In this document: positions 50,222 to 57,334 of the stretch, in pieces
Layout: each line of letters begins with the position of its first letter
Position numbering within the stretch: the stretch's first letter is position 1
DNA from: Fimbriimonadaceae bacterium
Lineage (GTDB): Bacteria > Armatimonadota > Fimbriimonadia > Fimbriimonadales > Fimbriimonadaceae
Assembly (NCBI GenBank): GCA_019638795.1
Contig: JAHBTB010000005.1
Span: 174,537-238,536, forward strand
DNA: 64,000 nt
Direction of reading: 5' to 3'
Notes under the pieces: model-generated
Seen by the model: the letters and a program-made list of their open reading frames with translations, nothing else
Told to the model about the DNA's origin: nothing
Database searches by the model: none
Position numbers and translations under genes: made by a program

Positions 50222-51279
50222 CGTTCCACCGTCACCGTCCCCGGTTCACCCTCGCGGCCTACGATCGTGACCTTGATCGGCAGGAACTGCTTCACCGCCC
50301 AGGCCATGGTGATGAGGCGGCGGGTGACCTGCGGTGTGGTCAGGACCGTTTTGCCTTCGGCAAAGACGGCGGGTAGCAACAGCTGGTCGGCCAGGAAGGC
50401 GTCCACGGCGGCGTTGGTGCCGTGCCAGTCCACAAACCCTTGCCAAGCGCGCTGCACCGTCACGGGCACGGTCATGCCCCGCTGGAGCACGGCTGACCCC
50501 GAGCCGAACCCAGTCTCGTGCTCCGCCCAGACCGTGACGGACAGTCCGGGCTCGCGGCCCTGGACCTCGTTGACCTCCACCTCGGCGTCCAGGCCACGCC
50601 CGGCAAAGAGTTGGCCCAGGGCCACCCGGGCTCGTTCGCCCGCCTCGGGGGCCATCCCGCTCACCGTGACCTCGGCGCCGCACGCGACCAACGCCCCTCG
50701 GAGCCGCCAGTCCACCCCGGTCGTCGCGCTGGGCTCGATGTCGCAATACACCTCGCCCCGGCCTCCCATGCCGAAGCCGGTCGACGCCAGCGACGGGTAG
50801 CAGTACAGGCCCATGCGCCGGAGCGCCGGAGCGGTGGACCGGACAAAGGCGTCATATCCCAACGTGTTGTTGTTATGGGTCTCGCCGAAGACGGTGACTT
50901 GGCTGTAGGCCCCCGTCCGCGCCAGCGTGGGCAGCACCGAGGCGAGCACGATCAGTGCCGAACCCGGCACCCGGCCCTGCATATGCGCATGGACGTCGAA
51001 GCGGCCCGTCACCGCCCGGGCCGGTCGCCTTGGTTTGAAGACCAGGACTTCCGAGTCCAACTCGTCACCCTCGACCTCGGCGTCGCACGACCGGGCGAGG
51101 ACCTGGACAAAGGTGAGGTCTTCCGCGTTGAGGCCCTTCTTGCGCAAGGCCCCGCGCACCGAATGGACGCGGGTCGCCTGCTGGGTGAGCGCGGACATGG
51201 CCAAGACGGTCCGCAACAACGCTCCGCCGCCCTCGCCGTGCGAGCCGTTGAGGACGATTGGCTCGACCGCCTGCCTCAT
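50218..51279 (-). CDS. RNA 3'-terminal phosphate cyclase family protein (RtcA-like)
   Basis: 353 residues. N-terminal LNGSHGEGGGALLRTVLAMS is the RtcA family signature, and the EPSP-synthase-like repeats continue with VQGREPGLSVTVWAEHETGF and DAFLADQLLLPAVFAEGKTV. RtcA converts RNA 3'-phosphates to 2',3'-cyclic phosphates through a covalent histidine-AMP. The C-terminal block TTPQVTRRLITMAWAVKQFL aligns with the E. coli HPSCHLLTNI...ERFLP region; at the position of the nucleotidylated histidine this protein has Arg321. It may therefore be inactive as a cyclase, like eukaryotic Rcl1, or use another residue. No rtcB is adjacent. It precedes the GH2 gene with four overlapping bases. Confidence 0.85.
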   Translation of the reverse strand: MRQAVEPIVLNGSHGEGGGALLRTVLAMSALTQQATRVHSVRGALRKKGLNAEDLTFVQVLARSCDAEVEGDELDSEVLVFKPRRPARAVTGRFDVHAHMQGRVPGSALIVLASVLPTLARTGAYSQVTVFGETHNNNTLGYDAFVRSTAPALRRMGLYCYPSLASTGFGMGGRGEVYCDIEPSATTGVDWRLRGALVACGAEVTVSGMAPEAGERARVALGQLFAGRGLDAEVEVNEVQGREPGLSVTVWAEHETGFGSGSAVLQRGMTVPVTVQRAWQGFVDWHGTNAAVDAFLADQLLLPAVFAEGKTVLTTPQVTRRLITMAWAVKQFLPIKVTIVGREGEPGTVTVER

Positions 51280-51289
51280 CTGCCTGCCC

Positions 51290-52423
51290 TCACACCTTCA
51301 GCTTGAAGAAGAGGTACTCGATGAACTTCACCAGGTAGGCGAGGAGCACGAGGACGAAGACGAAGTACAAGATCTCGTGGTAGGGGATGAACCCGCTCTT
51401 GATGCTCGTGACGTCTTCGCTGACCAGCTTGGCCTGAGGACGCCCGGTCTTGGGGTCGACCGCCGGTTGCTGGTTCTGGTCGTTGGCGAAAGTCGCCTTC
51501 TTGGTCGCGGCCTCGACGGACACGAGCTTGGTCTTGATGAACTCGCCGGCCGGTCCGCGCGAAAAGACATAGACCACCGCGACCCCGACCGTCGCCATGG
51601 GCAGGGCGAGCTTGTACTTGTGCTTCTGGTGCTCGTTGTAGATGATGCACTGCTTGCAGCGCTCAAACTTTTGCTGGGCGGTCAGCTTGTGGTTCTGGGG
51701 GATGAACTTGCTCGCCGCGACGACGTCGGCGGGGATGACCTTGCCTTCCATCGCGTTGCGGATGACCGACTCTTCGCACATGCAGCCGACCCGCTCCTTC
51801 CAGCACGTCCGCTTGGAGTGGTAGATCGGGCACCGCTCGCGCACGAACTTGCGGCAATAGGGCAGCTGCCAGCACTTGCCCAGGATGACGTTGCGGACGT
51901 CGGACTCTTCTTTGATGCCCTGCCCGTACTTCATCTGGTCGGCGCGCGACCCTTGCGAGGCGCGGGTGCGCACCACCATGGCGATATGCCCGACGATCAG
52001 CAGGAAGCCGATGATCGCCGCCGGGTATCCCGCCCCGGCCAAAGCCTCCATGGCCTTGGACCCCTGCTCGGAGGGCTGGGCCCCCAGCATGCCGGGCAGG
52101 TACGACGGGGAGAAGACAAGGGCCAGGCCGATGATCAGGAGGATCAGGCCGACGGTCTCCTCGCCCCACATCAGCCAGCCGACGCCGATGGAGACGGCGA
52201 TGACCCCGATCAGGGCCGCTTGGCCGAAAAGCTGGACGTTCTGGGCGACTTGGGCGGCGTTCGCCCCCGCCCCGGCCTGGGTGTAGGTGAAGATGAGAAA
52301 GCCGACGCCGACGACCGACGCCAACCCACCGGCCCAGGTCAGGAACCGCGCGACATTGTCAAAGAACCCAGTGATCGTGTCGCTGAGCCCCGAAAACCTC
52401 TCGTCACCGCCTGGTCTGGCCAT
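51290..52423 (-). CDS. Membrane protein with an eight-cysteine 'two-CW'-like domain
   Basis: 377 residues. Several hydrophobic helices (WAGGLASVVGVGFLIFTY, AALIGVIAVSIGVGWLMW, VGLILLIIGLALVFSPSYL, AAIIGFLLIVGHIAMVV) precede a soluble segment at residues ~160-270, and two more helices follow (KLALPMATVGVAVVYVFS; EILYFVFVLVLLAYLVKFI). The soluble part has eight cysteines (184, 190, 198, 207, 214, 216, 256, 259), including KCWQLPYCRKF, RCPIYHSKRTCWKE, GCMCEES and RCKQCIIY. The two Cys-Trp pairs and final CxxC recall the 'two-CW' domain of unknown function and suggest a metal or Fe-S site. It follows efp by 20 bases on the same strand. Function unknown. Confidence 0.7.
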   Translation of the reverse strand: MARPGGDERFSGLSDTITGFFDNVARFLTWAGGLASVVGVGFLIFTYTQAGAGANAAQVAQNVQLFGQAALIGVIAVSIGVGWLMWGEETVGLILLIIGLALVFSPSYLPGMLGAQPSEQGSKAMEALAGAGYPAAIIGFLLIVGHIAMVVRTRASQGSRADQMKYGQGIKEESDVRNVILGKCWQLPYCRKFVRERCPIYHSKRTCWKERVGCMCEESVIRNAMEGKVIPADVVAASKFIPQNHKLTAQQKFERCKQCIIYNEHQKHKYKLALPMATVGVAVVYVFSRGPAGEFIKTKLVSVEAATKKATFANDQNQQPAVDPKTGRPQAKLVSEDVTSIKSGFIPYHEILYFVFVLVLLAYLVKFIEYLFFKLKV

Positions 52424-52443
52424 GCCTGCCTCTGACTACTGAA

Positions 52444-53013
52444 TCAACGCTTGACCCGCTCCAGGTATTCCCCGGACCTCGTGTCGACTTTGATCGTCTC
52501 GCCTTCCTTGATGTGGAACGGCACCTGGATCACCGCGCCGCTCTCCAGAGTCGCCGGCTTGGTGCTGCCGCCGCTGACGGTGTCCCCCTTGTAGGCCGGG
52601 TCGGTCTGGACGACCTCGTATTCGCCGAAGGCGGGGATCTCGTACCCCAACACCTCGTCACCGGCGACCATGGCCGTGACCATCATGTCGTCCTTGAGGA
52701 ACGGCACCTGGTCGCCCAAGGCGGCCATCGGCACCTGGATCTGCTCGTAGGAGTCCATGTCCATGAGGGTCAGCTCGTCGCCCGACTTGAACAGGAACTG
52801 GTATTCGACCTTCTCCAGAAACGCGGGCTCGAAGCGCTCGCCCGAGCGGAACGTCTTCTCGTAAGTCGCACCGGTCTTCAGGTTCCGGAGCCGGGTGCGC
52901 ACAAACGCGCCGCCTTTGCCCGGTTTCACGTGCTGGAACTCGGTGATCTGGTGCACGACACCGTCCATGTAGAATGCCATGCCGTTCTTGAAGTCGCTTG
53001 TGTCGATTGCCAA
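52444..53013 (-). CDS. efp: Translation elongation factor P
   Basis: 189 residues, three KOW/OB-type domains. EF-P relieves ribosome stalling at polyproline stretches. The domain I loop HVKPGKGGAFVRTRLRN carries the conserved Lys33 at the tip that is modified in many species. Domain II includes DELTLMDMDSYEQIQVPMAA and domain III ends in HIKEGETIKVDTRSGEYLER, the family signature. No EpmA or deoxyhypusine synthase-like modifier is present in this window. Confidence 0.97.
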   Translation of the reverse strand: MAIDTSDFKNGMAFYMDGVVHQITEFQHVKPGKGGAFVRTRLRNLKTGATYEKTFRSGERFEPAFLEKVEYQFLFKSGDELTLMDMDSYEQIQVPMAALGDQVPFLKDDMMVTAMVAGDEVLGYEIPAFGEYEVVQTDPAYKGDTVSGGSTKPATLESGAVIQVPFHIKEGETIKVDTRSGEYLERVKR

Positions 53014-53080
53014 GAGGTAACCCCGCGCCGATGGTGGCGGCCTGTCAATTATGCCTCATCGCCAGGTTCGACGGCTGGAC

Positions 53081-54196
53081 TCAGAACCGTCCCGCCGGAT
53101 CGACCGGCCTGCCGTTCACCCGGACTTCCCAGTGCAGGTGGGGGCCGGTGGCCAGCCCCGTCGCGCCGACCGCGCCGAGTTTTTGGCCCCGCGCCACCCG
53201 CTGGCCGTCGCTCACGGAGATCTTGCTCATGTGGCCGTACAGGGTCGAAATGCCGCCCCCGTGGTCGATGACGACGCAGTTGCCGTACCCGCCGCGCCAG
53301 CCCGCCGACACGACCGTCCCCGCCGCGGCGGCGACGATGGTCGAGCCGTACCCCGCGCCGATGTCGAGCCCGGCGTGGAGCCGGCTCTTGTGGAGGATCG
53401 GGTGGTAGCGGTTGCCGAACCGGCTCACGATCGGCCCCTTCGCCGGCTTCATGAACCGCCCTCCGGCGTACACCGTGCCGCCTGACCGCGCTTGGTGGGC
53501 GAGCAATTGGGCCTCGATGGCGCGGCTCTGGTCTTCCATCTCGTCCAGCTGGTCTTCCAGCCGGTCTTTGGTCGACTCCAACTGCGCGAGCATCTTCCGC
53601 TTCTTCAGTTGGGCCGCCTTCATCTCGTCCTTGTCGGCCTGGATGCCGCGGGTCAGCCGGGCCACCTTGGCGACGACGGCGTCCTGCGCCTGCTTCTTGG
53701 CCAAGACCCGGTCGCGGATCGTCCGCACCTTCTGGAACAGTTCCTTGTCGTGCTGGGCGACGCGCTCCACCAGGGCCTTGCGGGCGGCAAAGTCGCCGAC
53801 GCTCTTCGATCCGACGAGGACGCTCAGGACGGTCTCCGAGCCCCGCATCGCCATGGCCCGCAGGCGGCGGGCGGCCTCGCCCTTCACCCCGGACAGGCTC
53901 GCCGACTCCTTGGCGAGGTCGGCGGCCAGCTTCTTCTGGGTGTCCTTGGCCCCGTCGAGCTTTTCACGGCTGGCGTCGAGCCGGTCGTCCAGCTTCGATA
54001 TCTGGTCGTCCACCCACCTCATCTCGTCGATGACCTGGCTCTGCTTGTTCGAGTTCCGCCTGATCTCGCTCCGCAGGGTCTGGGCCTTCTTCTTGATGCT
54101 GCCCAGCTTGTTGTTGAGCGTCCTCGCCTTGTCTTGCCCGCCGCTGAGGGCGGCCACCGCCACCAGGCACAGCGCGACGGCGAGGAGTCTCTTCAA
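53081..54196 (-). CDS. envC: EnvC-like murein hydrolase activator / M23 peptidase
   Basis: 371 residues starting at a TTG that overlaps the ftsX stop (TTGA). A signal peptide (KRLLAVALCLVAVAALSGG) is followed by a long coiled coil (residues ~25-240; RTLNNKLGSIKKKAQTLRSE; KVARLTRGIQADKDEMKAAQ) and a C-terminal LytM/M23 domain. The zinc ligands are complete: SRLHAGLDIGAGYG (HxxxD) and GPHLHWEVRVNG (HxH), so unlike E. coli EnvC it could cleave peptidoglycan itself. Position directly after ftsEX means that FtsEX ATP hydrolysis likely drives its activation at the septum. Confidence 0.88.
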   Translation of the reverse strand: MKRLLAVALCLVAVAALSGGQDKARTLNNKLGSIKKKAQTLRSEIRRNSNKQSQVIDEMRWVDDQISKLDDRLDASREKLDGAKDTQKKLAADLAKESASLSGVKGEAARRLRAMAMRGSETVLSVLVGSKSVGDFAARKALVERVAQHDKELFQKVRTIRDRVLAKKQAQDAVVAKVARLTRGIQADKDEMKAAQLKKRKMLAQLESTKDRLEDQLDEMEDQSRAIEAQLLAHQARSGGTVYAGGRFMKPAKGPIVSRFGNRYHPILHKSRLHAGLDIGAGYGSTIVAAAAGTVVSAGWRGGYGNCVVIDHGGGISTLYGHMSKISVSDGQRVARGQKLGAVGATGLATGPHLHWEVRVNGRPVDPAGRF

Positions 54197-55077
54197 GCCT
54201 TGGCCTCCGCGGGCTCGCGCAGGGCCAGGGCGGAGCACACGACCCCGTAGGCCGCGCCGACCACCCCGAGCAGGGCCAGCATCGGGCCGAAGGGGTACGC
54301 GGCCTGGAGGCGGAACGCCATCAGCCCCGACGCGAGGGCCCCGACCACCGCGTACACCACGCCGAGCACGAGGGTCGCGAGCAGGCCGCCGACGACCCCC
54401 TGCACGGCCCCTTCGATCAGCATCGGCGTCCAGACGGTGAAGGGCGTCGCCCCGACGATCTGCATCGTCCGTATCTCGCGGCGGCGGGCGACGATGGTCA
54501 GCCGGATCGTGTTGTAGATCAGCACCCCGCTGGTGACAAGGAGCATCCCGCCGACCAGGGCCCCCAGCCACCGGACGGCCGACATGGCTTGGTCGAGGAA
54601 ACTCTGCTCGTCGGCGAGGTAGAGGGCCTTCTCGACCCCGTCCATCTTGCCCACCTTGTCGGCGACCGATTTGGCCTTGGCGAGTTCGGAGAACCGGACG
54701 ACGAAGGCGTCGGGCATCGGGTTGTCGATCTCCAGGCCCTTCACGTCGATGCCGGGATTGTCCTTCTTGAACGCCTCCCAGACCTCCTCCCGCGACTGGT
54801 GGGTGACCGACTCGACGCCGTCCACCTTCTTGATCGTGTCACCGAGGGCCTTGACCGCGTCGGGGCCGACCCCGTCCTTGACGAAGACCTTCATCTCGAA
54901 CCGGCCCGCGATCTTTTGGGCGTAGCCGGTCAGACCCAGGTAGGCCGAGCCCAGGCCGCCCAGCACGAAGAGCGCCATCGCGCAGGTCGTGACCGAGGCG
55001 AACGTCATCCACGTGTTCCGTCGGAGCGAGACCAGGGCCTCGCCCAGCAGGAACTCAACTCTGTCCAACCAGTCCAT
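54193..55077 (-). CDS. ftsX: Cell division ABC-type permease FtsX
   Basis: 294 residues. Topology is the FtsX pattern: a first helix (FASVTTCAMALFVLGGLGSA), a periplasmic loop of ~110 residues (FEMKVFVKDGVGPDAVKALG; HQSREEVWEAFKKDNPGI) that would contact the EnvC-like coiled coil, then three helices (LGALVGGMLLVTSGVLIYNT; VVGGLLATLVLGVVYAVVGA; FGPMLALLGVVGAAYGVVC). The cytoplasmic loop VARRREIRTMQIVGATPFTV is the family hallmark. It overlaps ftsE by 23 bases and the envC-like gene by four. Confidence 0.95.
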   Translation of the reverse strand: MDWLDRVEFLLGEALVSLRRNTWMTFASVTTCAMALFVLGGLGSAYLGLTGYAQKIAGRFEMKVFVKDGVGPDAVKALGDTIKKVDGVESVTHQSREEVWEAFKKDNPGIDVKGLEIDNPMPDAFVVRFSELAKAKSVADKVGKMDGVEKALYLADEQSFLDQAMSAVRWLGALVGGMLLVTSGVLIYNTIRLTIVARRREIRTMQIVGATPFTVWTPMLIEGAVQGVVGGLLATLVLGVVYAVVGALASGLMAFRLQAAYPFGPMLALLGVVGAAYGVVCSALALREPAEAKA

Positions 55078-55840
55078 CCGTCTCCTCTTCTTCGGGTACC
55101 TCCCGATGCCCCGTGCCCTGCTCGATCGCCTCGACCACCGCTTCGGTCAGGGCGGGCGTGTCCGAGACCACGCGGCCAAACTCCAGGCTCACCGTGCGGC
55201 GGGGGAACCGCCGCATCACCATCACGTCGTGCGTCGCGACCAGCACGGTCGTCCCTTGGGCGTTCAGGCCGCACAAGATCTCCATGATCTCTTCGCTGTG
55301 CCCGGGGTCCAGGTTGCCGGTCGGCTCGTCGGCGAGGAGGAGGGGCGGGTCGTTGATGAGGGCCCGCCCGATCGCCACCCGCTGCTGCTCGCCGCCACTG
55401 AGTTCGTGCGGGTAGGCGTCGGCGCGGTGGAGGATGTGGACTTTGTCGAGGATGTCGGGCACCATCTGCCGGACCTCGCGCCGCGTCCGCCCGACCGCCC
55501 GCATCGCGTAGGCGACGTTCTCCCACACCTTCTTGTTGGGGAGCAGGGCGAAATCCTGGGGCACGATCCCCATGGCCCGGCGCAGGTACGGCACCTCGGC
55601 CTGGGGGAGGGCGCCGACGTCCTCGCCGTCGATGAGGACCCGGCCCTTGGTGGGCTTGATCTGGCGGCTGAGCAGCTTGAGCATCGTGCTCTTGCCCGAG
55701 CCGGTCGGCCCGCACAGATAGACGAACTCCTGGCCCGCGACGTCGAGGGTGACGCCGCGCAACCCGGCGACCAGTTCGTTGTACATCACCTCGACGTGGT
55801 CGAACCGGACGTAAGGAGGGAGTTCTTCTCTGCCGCCCAC
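55055..55840 (-). CDS. ftsE: Cell division ATP-binding protein FtsE
   Basis: 261 residues with a GTG start. ABC ATPase motifs: Walker A CGPTGSGKSTMLKLL near residue 44, Q-loop GIVPQDFALLPNKKVWENV, signature ELSGGEQQRVAIGRALINDP, Walker B LLLADEPTGNLDPGHSEEI and the switch histidine ATHDVMVM. It powers FtsX to activate septal peptidoglycan hydrolysis. The C-terminal ~30 residues are an acidic extension (HREVPEEEETDGLVGQ) not usual for FtsE. Divergent from the thioesterase gene at 55873. Confidence 0.95.
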   Translation of the reverse strand: MGGREELPPYVRFDHVEVMYNELVAGLRGVTLDVAGQEFVYLCGPTGSGKSTMLKLLSRQIKPTKGRVLIDGEDVGALPQAEVPYLRRAMGIVPQDFALLPNKKVWENVAYAMRAVGRTRREVRQMVPDILDKVHILHRADAYPHELSGGEQQRVAIGRALINDPPLLLADEPTGNLDPGHSEEIMEILCGLNAQGTTVLVATHDVMVMRRFPRRTVSLEFGRVVSDTPALTEAVVEAIEQGTGHREVPEEEETDGLVGQS

Positions 55841-55872
55841 TGGCGGAGGAGCGTACCCGGCGGACGGTACGC

Positions 55873-56304
55873 TTGCCGACCGTGCCGACCGTCACCGAGG
55901 AGAAGATCAGGGTCCGTTACGGGGAAACCGACCAGATGGGCCACGCCTATTACGCGAACTACCTGCTCTGGCTGGAACAGGCCCGGGGGGCGTGGTGCCG
56001 CGACCGCGGGTTCACCTACAAGCAGCTGGAGGGGATGGGCTACATGCTCCCCGTCGTCGAGGTGTTGGTGCGCTACCGGGGCGAAGTCAAGTACGACGAC
56101 CTCGTGACCGTCCGGGTGTGGCTGGAGGAAGTGCGCCGCGCGGCGGTCCAGTTCAAGTACCAGCTGCTGGTCGGGGGGAGCCTCGTCACCGAGGGCTACA
56201 CGTGGCACGTGCTGATGGGCGAGGCGCGAAAGGCGGTCTCGGTGCCGCCGCACGTGCGGGAGATGTTCGACCGGGACCCCGCCGACTTCGAGACGCTGGC
56301 CTAG
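55873..56304 (+). CDS. YbgC-like acyl-CoA thioesterase (hotdog fold)
   Basis: 143 residues. The hotdog thioesterase signature is clear: IRVRYGETDQMGHAYYANYL with the catalytic Asp, then LLWLEQARGAWCRDRGFTYK and a C-terminal strand region (RAAVQFKYQLLVGGSLVTEG). Related to 4-hydroxybenzoyl-CoA and YbgC thioesterases, which hydrolyse short acyl-CoAs or act in phospholipid metabolism. The frame begins with TTG at 55873; a GTG three codons later (55882) is equally likely. It ends inside a strong hairpin. Confidence 0.85.
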   Translation: MPTVPTVTEEKIRVRYGETDQMGHAYYANYLLWLEQARGAWCRDRGFTYKQLEGMGYMLPVVEVLVRYRGEVKYDDLVTVRVWLEEVRRAAVQFKYQLLVGGSLVTEGYTWHVLMGEARKAVSVPPHVREMFDRDPADFETLA

Positions 56305-56336
56305 GGCCAGGCGGGGGCGGGCCCCCGTCCTGGCCC
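56304..56336. terminator. GC-rich hairpin between convergent genes
   Basis: GGGCCAGGCGGGGG (56304-56317) pairs with CCCCCGTCCTGGCCC (56322-56336) with a single bulged base and a short loop. It begins at the last base of the thioesterase stop codon and lies before the stop of the minus-strand gene ending at 56345. No U-tract, but the stem is very stable. Confidence 0.55.
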
Positions 56337-56344
56337 GGGCCGGG

Positions 56345-57037
56345 TCAGGCCGCCTTCTTGCCGGGCTTGGCGAGGCTGACGGTGACCTGGCTGACTTCGA
56401 GCGTCTCGAGGCCGGTCTCCTGGCCGGTGGCGGGGTTGACGTAGCGGACGGCGACGGCATAGGTGCCCGCCCCGACGGTGACGTCCCAGCCGGTGGTGGT
56501 GGCGAAGGCGTGGAAGCCGTAGCTCTTGTACGCCTTCTTGCTGGGCTTGCGGTTGGCGTTGGCCAAGGGCTGGAGCAGGAACTCGGTGGTGCAGCCCGCG
56601 CTGTTGGCGGCGCTGGGGGTGAAGGTGATCTTGCCCGCGGCCGGGGTGACCGTCCAGGTGAGGTTGTCGCCGTCGAACGGGGCGGCGGGCGGGTCGGTGG
56701 GGACGGTGCCGGCGGGGTTCACCTGCAGGAACTTGCTGGCCAGGCCGACAAAGGCGGCAAAAGGCGTGGGGTGATAAGCCTTACCGGTGACGCTGTTGTG
56801 CTTGGTGACGTGGGCGGCGTAGTTGCGCCATGCTTGCACCTGTTGTTTGGTAAAGGTGCGCCAAAGGGCACCGGCATGGGAGAAGTTTTCGCGGACGGCC
56901 TGCTGGGCCGGGGTGTCCGGGTTAGTGCCTTTCACGCGGGGGCGGACGACCAAGCCGTCGCGGCTACCCTGAAAGACGACGTTTCCAGCCTTGCCACGCA
57001 AGTCCTGGAGAAGGATTCCTAGTTCGGCTTTAGCCAT
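56345..57037 (-). CDS. Conserved protein of unknown function with 'TPAQQAVR' N-terminal region
   Basis: 230 residues. The N-terminus (GNVVFQGSRDGLVVRPRVKG; NPDTPAQQAVRENFSHAGAL; WRTFTKQQVQAWRNYAAHV) has a pattern I have seen in uncharacterised proteins from several bacterial phyla, sometimes phage-associated. The rest (TWTVTPAAGKITFTPSAANS; WDVTVGAGTYAVAVRYVNPA) looks like an Ig/fibronectin-type domain. GGGAAGAG precedes the ATG. It is the last gene with the window's normal GC-rich codon use before the defence island. No function can be assigned. Confidence 0.6.
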   Translation of the reverse strand: MAKAELGILLQDLRGKAGNVVFQGSRDGLVVRPRVKGTNPDTPAQQAVRENFSHAGALWRTFTKQQVQAWRNYAAHVTKHNSVTGKAYHPTPFAAFVGLASKFLQVNPAGTVPTDPPAAPFDGDNLTWTVTPAAGKITFTPSAANSAGCTTEFLLQPLANANRKPSKKAYKSYGFHAFATTTGWDVTVGAGTYAVAVRYVNPATGQETGLETLEVSQVTVSLAKPGKKAA

Positions 57038-57334
57038 TGTTGCTCTTCCCGTGATGAGACAGACGCGAATCTGCGCTCATGCTACAAGTTTCAGAATTGG
57101 CAATGTTGCAGAACTATAGGATCCGGTCTGGTTCTACAAAACAAATCGGCGACCATCTCACACTATCAAGCTGACCGAGATGACTCATCACTCTTGACGG
57201 GTACCTGTGCGAAGCCAGGTCACCCAAAGTGCATTCCCCGAGGCAACTTCAGAGCAAGCCCATTTCTCGTGGCCGATCCATCGCCTTGAGGATCCTCACC
57301 ATACTGGCGCGAAAAAGGACACATCGGGCCTTTC
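57038..57334. other. Intergenic boundary of the defence island (297 bp)
   Basis: No coding frame of substance, no tRNA and no attachment-site repeat was found. Base composition is less GC-rich than anything to the left. A small inverted repeat (ATGAG.CAG...CTG..CTCAT, about 57056-57082) lies upstream of the 56345-57037 gene. A weak hairpin with AAAGG/CCTTT arms (57314-57318 and 57329-57333), followed on the minus strand by T residues, sits right after the AIPR gene stop and may terminate the operon. Confidence 0.4.
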
